In this document: in pieces, positions 50,537-57,157 of the stretch
Layout of the letters: each line of letters opens with the position of its first letter
Numbering within the stretch: the first letter of the stretch is position 1
From: Bacteroidales bacterium
GTDB lineage: Bacteria > Bacteroidota > Bacteroidia > Bacteroidales > UBA932
Assembly (NCBI GenBank): GCA_024689525.1
Contig: JAILDI010000009.1
Coordinates: forward strand, 1-57,157
Length of the DNA: 57,157 bases
Direction of reading: 5' to 3'
Position numbers and translations under genes: made by a program
The notes under the pieces: model-generated
What the model was told of the DNA's origin: nothing
Databases searched by the model: none
The model's input: only the letters and a program-made list of their open reading frames with translations

Positions 50537-51364
50537 TCAGTTCTTCGGAACGCTGTTAACTGACGACGAACTATCGTAGATTTTTTTGAAATTTTTGAAG
50601 GCGGTGACTATGCATTTCGCAATCTCTTCCCTTCCGTTTTCAGTGCGTAACTTTTCAAGGTCGGTGGGATTGGACATGAAGCCCACTTCGATGAGTACGG
50701 CCGGGGATGCAGTTCTCCACAAAACCCAGAAAGGATCCTGGGAGATTCCCCTGTTGTTGCGGATGGGGCTCTTGGCCGCCATGCTGCGCGCCACCTCATC
50801 GGCAAACATAAGGCTGTGGCCCAGATGGGCGTTCTGGATGAGGGAGAAGAAGATGTAGGATTCAGGGTCGTCCGGATTGAAGCCTTCGTATTTTGCCTCG
50901 TGGTCCTCCTCCAGGAGGATTACGGAGTTCTCACGCTTAACCAGCTCCAGGTTGCCGCCGAAAAGGTCGTTGCCTCGCTGCGACTGGCCCAGGCAGTGGA
51001 CGGAGAAACCGTTTGCGCGCGTGTTGACTGCGGCGTTTACGTGCACCGAAATGAACAGGTCCGAGTTGGCGGCATTGTTGATCTTAGCCCTGTCTTCAAG
51101 GGGAACGAATACGTCTTTGTCTCTTGTGAGCACCACGTTAAGGTCTTCGTACGATTCCTTGAGCATGCGGTTGACGCGCAGGACGATGTCCAGTGCAACG
51201 TCCTTCTCCTGAGTGCGTTTGTCGGCGCTTATGCAGCCGGGGTCGTGGCCGCCGTGGCCGGCATCAAGGGTTACGGTAGACAGAGTGAGGTGATTCTGGG
51301 CTTTCATCTGTGCCGGGCACAGCAGTGCAAGAGTCAGGGCTGATATGGTGAGTAAACGCTTCAT
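50537..51364 (-). CDS. N-acetylmuramoyl-L-alanine amidase (Amidase_3)
   Basis: This exported zinc amidase cleaves the peptide stem from peptidoglycan. The 275-residue protein has signal MKRLLTISALTLALLCPAQMKA. The catalytic domain starts with VTLDAGHGGHDPG (zinc His), then EKDVALDIVLRVN (zinc Glu), DLFISVHVNAA (zinc His), and a C-terminal PAVLIEVGFMSNPTDLEKL (catalytic Glu). It is a bare catalytic domain without an AMIN or LysM module. It is divergent from lptD. Confidence 0.9.
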   Translation of the reverse strand: MKRLLTISALTLALLCPAQMKAQNHLTLSTVTLDAGHGGHDPGCISADKRTQEKDVALDIVLRVNRMLKESYEDLNVVLTRDKDVFVPLEDRAKINNAANSDLFISVHVNAAVNTRANGFSVHCLGQSQRGNDLFGGNLELVKRENSVILLEEDHEAKYEGFNPDDPESYIFFSLIQNAHLGHSLMFADEVARSMAAKSPIRNNRGISQDPFWVLWRTASPAVLIEVGFMSNPTDLEKLRTENGREEIAKCIVTAFKNFKKIYDSSSSVNSVPKN

Positions 51365-51377
51365 TCGCGCGCGTAAT

Positions 51378-51409
51378 TTTGTTTCTTAGTGAAAAAAGTA
51401 GTACTTTTG
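51378..51409 (+). promoter_or_regulatory. lptD: Promoter for lptD
   Basis: TTTG (51378-51381), 20 bases, then TACTTTTG (51402-51409), a full consensus match, 39 bases before ATG 51449. Confidence 0.65.
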
Positions 51410-51416
51410 TTTCTTG

Positions 51417-51424
51417 CAAATATA
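51417..51424 (-). promoter_or_regulatory. -7 box for the amidase gene
   Basis: Minus-strand TATATTTG (plus-strand CAAATATA) 52 bases before the amidase ATG at 51364. The transcript would cross the lptD promoter region. Confidence 0.45.
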
Positions 51425-51448
51425 ATGCTTTTTTGTAAAAAACTGTAA

Positions 51449-54340
51449 ATGAAGTTTGTTCCGGGGAAATATCTCGTGGCTCTGCTGGCAATTTTATTGC
51501 TTGCGATGGACGTGGTTTCCGCCGGAATCGACATTTCCGACGGAGTCCGTCCCAGGGCCGGATTTATGGCCGATACCACGGAAGTCCTGTCGGCGGTCAG
51601 GGACTCATCGGCCCTCCTGGATTCCCTTCTTCTGAAGCACAGGGCAGATTCCATCGCCCGTCGGGACTCACTGGACCTGCTGGACCGCAGTTCCCTCTCC
51701 CGCCCCGCCTTTTCCGGAGCCAAGGACTCGATCATCACCGACTTCTCCAATGGCAGGCGCGTGATCTACTATTACGGCGGCGCCACGGTCACATACGAGG
51801 ATATGACGCTGAAGGCCGACTTCATCGAGTATGATATGGAAACCAATACGGTTTTCGCCAGCGGCCGCAAGAATCCCGCTACCGGGGAGATGGAAGGCCA
51901 GCCGGAGATGACCCAGGGCCAGCAGACCTACAAGATGGAGGAGCTCCGCTACAACTTCAACACCAACAAGGCGCGTATCACCAATATGATAACGCACGAG
52001 GCGGACGGCCTCCTGCAGGGCCAGAAGATCAAGATGATGCCGGACCGCTCCATCAATATGGAAAACGGCATGTACACCGTTTGCGACCTTGAGCATCCCC
52101 ATTATTATCTTAAACTGTCGATGGCAAAGGTCATAACCAAGCCGTCGCAGAAAACGGTGTTCGGCCCCGCCTGGCCTGTTATTGCCGATGTCCCCATCCC
52201 CTTCGGCCTCCCCTTCGGATTCGTGCCGAAGAAGCCCACAAGGGCCACCGGTCTGCTGATGCCCACGTTCGGTGAAGAAACCGCCCGAGGCTTCTATTTC
52301 AGGGACGCCGGTATGTACTTCGTGTTCGGGGATTATTTCGACCTTTCCGTAACCGGAGACTACTATACCCTTGGTTCCTGGGCCCTGGACATTAATTCCC
52401 GTTATAAGGTCAACTACAAGTTTAACGGCCAGTTCTCCCTCACCTACTCCAACGACCAGACGGGTGAAAAGGGAGCCGCCGACTTCTTCCAGACCAAGAA
52501 CTTCGGCCTGCGCTGGTCGCACACCCAGGATGCCAAGCTGCATCCTGGAAGCTCGTTCAGCGCATCGGTCAACTTCTCCAGCCCGTCGAACAGCAAGTAT
52601 AACTCCCGCTCCGTCACCGAGGCCCTGCAGAACCAGGTGTCATCGTCCATCTCCTATGGACACAACTGGAACGGAAAATACAATCTGTCGCTGAACCTTC
52701 TGCACAACCAGAATTCCAGGGACTCCAGCTATACCTTCACCCTGCCCAACATCACCTTCTCCGTGACGCGTTTCTATCCCTTCAAGCAGAAGAACCGCGT
52801 GGGCAAGGAGAAGTTCTACGAGAAGATTTCCTTCGGTTACAGCACATCCCTGCAGAACAAACTCAGCTTCAAGATGAGCGATATGCAGGACTATGTGTAC
52901 GACTCCGCCGGAAACTTTGAGGTGGATCCCGTCACCGGCTTCCGTATGAAGGAATTCGGCGATTCCCTGGGCATCAAGGCGCTGGACAGGATGCAGACGG
53001 GAATGACGCATAACTTCCAGATCGGCCTGCCCAATTTCACGCTGTTCAAGTACATAAACGTTACGCCTTCTGTGTCGTACGGCCAGAACTGGATGTTCTC
53101 GGCTGGAAGCCAGACCCTGGTGGACGTGTATGACTCGTCGGGGAATCCTGTTATGGTAACCGACAAGGACGGCAATCTGGTCCAGGCCCAGCAACTGGAA
53201 ACTGATCCCGGCACGCTTTTCAACCACTTCGGCATAACCCAGACGTATTCCGGAAGTATGAGTATGAGCACCCGTTTGTACGGTATGTTCAACTTTGGCA
53301 AGCACAGGAGATTGCAGGCGCTGCGGCATGTTGTTACGCCGTCCCTGTCGCTGAATTTCAGCCCGGAGAAGGGTACGTCGTTCAATGGCTGGCGCACGCT
53401 GCCGGAATGGTATGATGCCCGGGGTACGTATCACGCGGAGAGCTACTATAATATATATAGTGTAACAGGCAACCGCAACCTCTCCTCCCCTCCCGGACGC
53501 GGAAAAACCGGCGGCCTGAGCTTCTCCCTGGGCAACAACCTGGAAGCCAAGGTGCGGGATCTTCGTGACACCACTGGTACGGGTTCCAAGAAGGTGAAGA
53601 TCCTGGACCAGCTCAATCTGAGCGGCAGCTACAACTTCCTTGCGGACTCGTTGAAACTCTCCAACATCGGCGTTACGATGTCCACGTCCATCTTCGGCAA
53701 GCTGGGCGTGAACGGAAACCTCAATTTCGACCCTTACGCCATCGACGACCACGGCCGCAAGATAAACAAGTACCAGTTCACTACCGGCGGCTTCCCGCTG
53801 CGCCTCACCAACGCCAGCGCTTCACTGTCGTATTCCATAAACGGTAAGGGAACAATCAACGGCAACGACGGACGTTCCTCCGGCTCCGGTGGCGGCGGTG
53901 GTGATGCGAATTCATATCAGAGGATATATTACCATCCCATTACGGGCGAATACATCCCGGGCGGATATGTCTATTATATGAATCCCAATTCGCCCTGGTC
54001 ACTGAACCTGAGCTATTCCTTCAATTACGCCCGCAGCTATCAGTATTCCAATAACCAGCTGATAACCAACAACCGCATCACCCAGACGCTGAATATGTCG
54101 GGTAATATCAAGCTTACGCCGCGCCTGAATATACAGGCCACATCGGGCTTCGACATTATGGCAATGAAACTCACCACCACCCAGATCAGCGCCACGTACG
54201 ACCTTCACTGCTTCAACATCGCCGTCTCCTGGGTGCCCACCGGCCAGTGGCAGTCCTACAGCTTCCGCATCGCGGCCAACGCCTCCGCCCTCGCCGACCT
54301 CCTCCGCTTCAAGAAGAGCTCCAGCTACTGGGACAATTAG
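51449..54340 (+). CDS. lptD: LptD-like LPS-assembly outer-membrane protein
   Basis: This is the outer-membrane part of the LPS export machine. The 963-residue protein has an N-terminal signal (KYLVALLAILLLAMDVVSAG), an OstA/LptA-like jellyroll (about 100-240: RVIYYYGGATVTYEDMTLKADFIEYDMETNTVFA), and the LptD barrel start VPIPFGLPFGFVPKKPTRATGLLMPTFGEE. A very long beta barrel of repeated aromatic strands follows, down to SSSYWDN. A Gly/Ser-rich loop (SGSGGGGGD, near residue 815) lies in a probable extracellular turn. It is larger than E. coli LptD, as usual in Bacteroidota. It is monocistronic, between the amidase promoter and rho. Confidence 0.85.
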   Translation: MKFVPGKYLVALLAILLLAMDVVSAGIDISDGVRPRAGFMADTTEVLSAVRDSSALLDSLLLKHRADSIARRDSLDLLDRSSLSRPAFSGAKDSIITDFSNGRRVIYYYGGATVTYEDMTLKADFIEYDMETNTVFASGRKNPATGEMEGQPEMTQGQQTYKMEELRYNFNTNKARITNMITHEADGLLQGQKIKMMPDRSINMENGMYTVCDLEHPHYYLKLSMAKVITKPSQKTVFGPAWPVIADVPIPFGLPFGFVPKKPTRATGLLMPTFGEETARGFYFRDAGMYFVFGDYFDLSVTGDYYTLGSWALDINSRYKVNYKFNGQFSLTYSNDQTGEKGAADFFQTKNFGLRWSHTQDAKLHPGSSFSASVNFSSPSNSKYNSRSVTEALQNQVSSSISYGHNWNGKYNLSLNLLHNQNSRDSSYTFTLPNITFSVTRFYPFKQKNRVGKEKFYEKISFGYSTSLQNKLSFKMSDMQDYVYDSAGNFEVDPVTGFRMKEFGDSLGIKALDRMQTGMTHNFQIGLPNFTLFKYINVTPSVSYGQNWMFSAGSQTLVDVYDSSGNPVMVTDKDGNLVQAQQLETDPGTLFNHFGITQTYSGSMSMSTRLYGMFNFGKHRRLQALRHVVTPSLSLNFSPEKGTSFNGWRTLPEWYDARGTYHAESYYNIYSVTGNRNLSSPPGRGKTGGLSFSLGNNLEAKVRDLRDTTGTGSKKVKILDQLNLSGSYNFLADSLKLSNIGVTMSTSIFGKLGVNGNLNFDPYAIDDHGRKINKYQFTTGGFPLRLTNASASLSYSINGKGTINGNDGRSSGSGGGGGDANSYQRIYYHPITGEYIPGGYVYYMNPNSPWSLNLSYSFNYARSYQYSNNQLITNNRITQTLNMSGNIKLTPRLNIQATSGFDIMAMKLTTTQISATYDLHCFNIAVSWVPTGQWQSYSFRIAANASALADLLRFKKSSSYWDN

Positions 54341-54341
54341 T

Positions 54342-54372
54342 TTTGTTATTTGAAAAAGATTTCGTAAATTTG
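54342..54372 (+). promoter_or_regulatory. rho: Promoter for rho
   Basis: TTTG (54342-54345), 19 bases, then TAAATTTG (54365-54372) matches the consensus exactly. It begins right after the lptD stop codon. The leader to ATG 54455 would be about 75 bases. Confidence 0.7.
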
Positions 54373-54412
54373 TGCCCGTCAAGCCCTGATGGGCATCTTT
54401 TTGAGAAGGCTT
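54373..54412 (+). terminator. Hairpin with T-run between lptD and rho
   Basis: TGCCC (54373-54377) pairs with GGGCA (54391-54395), followed by TCTTTTT. An alternative AAGCC (54381-54385)/GGCTT (54408-54412) pairing excludes it. The first stem probably lies at or before the rho transcription start, so it would act as the lptD terminator; the second lies in the rho leader. Their mutual exclusion may be chance. Confidence 0.4.
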
Positions 54413-54454
54413 TGATGCTTTCTATTCCTATTGAATAATACATATTTATCTTAT

Positions 54455-56257
54455 ATGCCGCACAGCTTATTTGAACTGAATGCAATGAGCGAGGAACAAC
54501 TCAGAAGCATTGCTGAATCCCTGGATATAAAGGGTAACAAAAAAATGGACAGGGCAACGCTGGGTTTCGCAATCCTGGATCAGGAGGCGCTACTGGAATC
54601 CCAGAAGCCGCAGGCTCCCGCCGCTCCCAAGAAGCGCGGACGCAAGCCCAAGGCAGCGGAAAAGCCTGCAGAGGCTCCTGCAAAACCCGCTGAGAAGCCG
54701 GTGGAGAAGCCCGCAGAAAAACCTGCCGATAAACCCAAGAAAGATAATAAGAAAGAAAAACCGGCGGAGAAGCCAGAGGAAAAACATGAAGAAAAGCCTG
54801 CTGCCGAGGCGCCGGCTCCCAAGAAGCGTGGCCGTAAACCCAAGGCAGCCGCTGCCGCGGAAGAGGCTCCCGCCGCAAAGCCCGCAGAGCAGCCTCAGAG
54901 TTCCTTTATCAAGGACCTTTTCACCGACCTTGCGGAAGACGAGGCCCAGAAAGAGGAGAATTCCCTTGTGCAGCAGAATCAGCCCAAGAAAAAGGATAAA
55001 CACGTCAAGGAGCAGCAGGGCCAACCCCAGCAAAATCAGCAGCAGGGCCAGAAACAGAATCAGAATCAGAATCAGAATCAGCCCCAACAACAACAGCAGC
55101 AGCGTCCTCCCCGTGTGGAATTCGAGGGCTCTGTTGAAGCAACGGGTGTCCTGGAAGTGATGCCGGACGGTTACGGCTTCCTGCGTTCATCGGACTATAA
55201 TTACCTCAATTCTCCGGACGATATCTACGTTTCCCAGCAGCAGATCAAGCAGAATGCGCTCAAGAATGGCGATACCGTTACCGGCGAAATCCGTCCCCCT
55301 CGCGAGGGCGACAAATACTTCCCCCTGGTGAAGATCAAGTTCATCAACGGCCGCACCCCTTCATTCGTAAGGGACCGTGTTCCGTTCGACTTCCTCACTC
55401 CCCTGTTCCCCAACGAGAAATTCAATCTCCTGGGCCACGGGCACGAGAAAGACCCTTCCTGCCGCATTGTGGATATGTTCACCCCCATCGGCAAGGGCCA
55501 GCGCGGACTCATCGTCGCACAGCCTAAGACCGGTAAGACTATGCTCCTCAAGGCTATTGCCAACGCGATTGCCGACAATCACCCGGAGGTGTATGAAATC
55601 ATCCTCCTCATCGACGAGCGTCCTGAAGAGGTTACCGATATGCAGCGCAGCGTAAAGGCTGAGGTTGTGGCATCGACCTTCGACGAACCGGCGGAGCGTC
55701 ACGTCAAAGTTGCCAATATGGTGCTGGACAAGGCCCGCAGGCTTGTGGAATGCGGCCACGACGTGGTTATCCTCCTGGACTCCATCACCCGTCTTGCCCG
55801 TGCATACAACACCGTCCAGCCGGCCTCCGGCAAGGTTCTCACCGGCGGTGTCGATGCCAACGCGCTTCAGAAACCCAAGCGCTTCTTCGGCGCAGCACGT
55901 AAGATCGAAGGCGGCGGCTCGCTCACCATCCTGGCCACGGCCCTCACGGAAACCGGCTCCAAGATGGACGATGTCATCTTCGAGGAATTCAAGGGAACCG
56001 GCAACATGGAGCTCCAGCTGGACCGCAACCTGTCCAACAAGCGCATCTTCCCTTCCGTGAACCTCGTTCTTTCCTCCACCAGGCGCGACGATCTTCTGTA
56101 CGATGCGTACACCATCAACCGCATCTGGATCCTGCGCAAGCTGCTCTCCGATATGAATCCCGTGGAAGCAATGACCTGGATGCAGCAGCATATGGACGAA
56201 TTCAAGACCAACAAGGATCTTATCGACAACATGTCCAAGTTCGGACGATATGATTAA
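54455..56257 (+). CDS. rho: Transcription termination factor Rho with long disordered insert
   Basis: Rho is a hexameric RNA translocase that ends transcription. This 600-residue version has a Rho N-terminal helical domain (1-45), then a ~170-residue low-complexity insert (47-220) of Ala/Pro/Lys/Glu repeats, two AT-hook-like RGRKP motifs (61-65 and 125-129) and a Gln/Asn-rich tract. The RNA-binding cold-shock domain follows ([21 protein letters not shown]), then the ATPase core with PKTGKT at 357-362, [12 protein letters not shown], and the C-terminal [14 protein letters not shown]. The ATG at 54455 is chosen over the TTG at 54431. B. thetaiotaomicron Rho has a comparable insert, reported to drive condensate formation. 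Confidence 0.95.
   Translation: MPHSLFELNAMSEEQLRSIAESLDIKGNKKMDRATLGFAILDQEALLESQKPQAPAAPKKRGRKPKAAEKPAEAPAKPAEKPVEKPAEKPADKPKKDNKKEKPAEKPEEKHEEKPAAEAPAPKKRGRKPKAAAAAEEAPAAKPAEQPQSSFIKDLFTDLAEDEAQKEENSLVQQNQPKKKDKHVKEQQGQPQQNQQQGQKQNQNQNQNQPQQQQQQRPPRVEFEGSVEATGVLEVMPDGYGFLRSSDYNYLNSPDDIYVSQQQIKQNALKNGDTVTGEIRPPREGDKYFPLVKIKFINGRTPSFVRDRVPFDFLTPLFPNEKFNLLGHGHEKDPSCRIVDMFTPIGKGQRGLIVAQPKTGKTMLLKAIANAIADNHPEVYEIILLIDERPEEVTDMQRSVKAEVVASTFDEPAERHVKVANMVLDKARRLVECGHDVVILLDSITRLARAYNTVQPASGKVLTGGVDANALQKPKRFFGAARKIEGGGSLTILATALTETGSKMDDVIFEEFKGTGNMELQLDRNLSNKRIFPSVNLVLSSTRRDDLLYDAYTINRIWILRKLLSDMNPVEAMTWMQQHMDEFKTNKDLIDNMSKFGRYD
55055..55078 (+). repeat. rho: Hexanucleotide repeat (CAGAAT)4 in rho
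   Basis: Four perfect CAGAAT units encode Gln-Asn repeats in the disordered insert. Slippage by whole units would change the insert length without shifting the frame. Confidence 0.85.
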
Positions 56258-57157
56258 TTCCTATCAGGACACCATAGTTGCTCCGGCCACCACCCCTGGG
56301 ACCGGAGCAATTTCCGTCATACGCCTTAGCGGGCCGCAGTGTTTCAGTATTGCCGATAGCGTAGTGCGCCTTTCCCGCGGCAGTATTTCCGGCAGCGAAG
56401 GCTACACCATCCATTACGGCTCTGTAATCGAGCCTGACGGATCTCTTCTGGACGATGTGCTTGTGAGCGTATTCAAAGCTCCTCACAGCTACACGGGCGA
56501 AGACTCCGTGGAAATCTCCTGCCATGCCTCGTCCTTTATTGTCGATGAAGTAGTGCGCCTTATGCTTGATGCCGGCGCACGCTTCGCAGAGCCTGGCGAA
56601 TTTACTAAGAGGGCCTACCTTAACGGCAAAATGGATTTAGCCCAGGCGGAGGCGGTTGCCGATGTAATCTCATCCACTACTTCAGCCTCTCACCGTATTT
56701 CAATGCAGCAGCTACGTGGCGGATTTTCAAGCGAATTATCGGCCTTACGTGAAGAATTGCTTAAAATGGCATCCCTTCTTGAACTGGAGCTTGACTTCAG
56801 CGAGGAAGAGGTGGAATTTGCTTCACGTGATTCTTTAATTACGCTTCTTGACAGAACCAAGGCGCACGTGGACAAACTGGCCAGTTCCTTTCGCTTCGGG
56901 AATATAATAAAGAATGGTGTTCCAGTTGCTATTGCGGGTGCAGTGAATGCCGGAAAGAGTACTCTTCTGAATGCCCTTTTGGGTGACGACCGGGCAATAG
57001 TATCTTCGGTGGAAGGCACGACGCGTGACACCATAGAAGAGACGATGAACCTTGGCGGAATTCTCTTCCGTTTCATCGATACGGCCGGAATCCGGGCCAC
57101 TTCGGAGGAGGTGGAAAAGCTTGGAATCGACCGCACTTTCCGAAAGATTTCGGAGGC
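56250..57157 (+). CDS. mnmE: tRNA modification GTPase MnmE (3' end beyond window)
   Basis: MnmE works with MnmG to make the cmnm5U34 modification of tRNA. The first 302 codons are present. The N-terminal formyl-THF-binding domain begins [47 protein letters not shown] opens the helical domain. The G domain has G1 [10 protein letters not shown]2 EGTTRDT and G3 DTAG. The ATG at 56250 lies inside rho's last codons (8-base overlap with its stop at 56255-56257), so the two are coupled. The frame is open to the window edge. Confidence 0.93.
   Translation, partial: MINSYQDTIVAPATTPGTGAISVIRLSGPQCFSIADSVVRLSRGSISGSEGYTIHYGSVIEPDGSLLDDVLVSVFKAPHSYTGEDSVEISCHASSFIVDEVVRLMLDAGARFAEPGEFTKRAYLNGKMDLAQAEAVADVISSTTSASHRISMQQLRGGFSSELSALREELLKMASLLELELDFSEEEVEFASRDSLITLLDRTKAHVDKLASSFRFGNIIKNGVPVAIAGAVNAGKSTLLNALLGDDRAIVSSVEGTTRDTIEETMNLGGILFRFIDTAGIRATSEEVEKLGIDRTFRKISE

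Noticed and set aside
54510..54843. Antisense ORFs rich in GFS/AGF repeats opposite rho
   Set aside because: They are the complement of the Pro/Ala/Lys-rich rho insert, not independent genes.

Overview
The window is a stretch of a Bacteroidota chromosome, most likely Bacteroidales. The evidence is the gene content (TamL-type lipoprotein, BACON-domain lipoprotein, PPi-type phosphofructokinase, Rho with a long disordered N-terminal insert, LptD, PorT-like barrels), the TAnnTTTG promoter boxes, and the near absence of Shine-Dalgarno sequences. Coding DNA is fairly GC-rich and tightly packed. The AT-rich first 720 bases and a few gene-free gaps stand out against it. No tRNA, rRNA, CRISPR array, transposase or integrase was seen.

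Left edge (1-4256), an accessory defence remnant: an AT-rich gene-free stretch with DnaA-box-like sites and a phased GTATAC array; a 68-codon relic of an Eco57I-type restriction-modification methylase; an orphan PD-(D/E)XK-like toxin/nuclease domain; an intact GIY-YIG/DExH-helicase restriction protein; and a doubly nested inverted repeat that closes the block.

Centre (4257-32842), mostly housekeeping genes: QueA coupled to a receiver/PPDK-N fusion; divergent metH-metF; envelope proteins; GNAT-rarA; divergent tamL and rRNA/tRNA methyltransferase-rlmD; a secreted M6 protease with a BACON lipoprotein; a CaCA exchanger-MscS-acyltransferase operon; and a pfkA-lipoprotein-GH13 operon. Several small palindromic repeat families lie here. 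A ~40-bp element sits in frame twice inside metH and once after metF. A 107-bp full-length palindrome occurs twice, each time supplying the stop codon of the gene it abuts. A 690-bp gap (28888-29568) is built almost entirely of inverted repeats.

Right part (32930-57157), essential operons: ligA-yihY-rel-Ig lipoprotein-barrel-ispG; birA on the opposite strand; rsfS-ftsH-cdsA-psd-rpe; pepD and dnaA on the minus strand; amidase divergent from lptD; and rho-mnmE (mnmE runs off the edge). Eight gene junctions are 4-bp ATGA overlaps, pointing to strong translational coupling. Three convergent pairs overlap at their 3' ends, leaving no room for intrinsic terminators.

The most unusual signals are the in-frame palindromic element in metH, the stop-codon-supplying 107-bp palindrome with a compensatory base-pair change, the layered inverted repeats at 28990-29555, and the restriction gene that has outlived its methylase.
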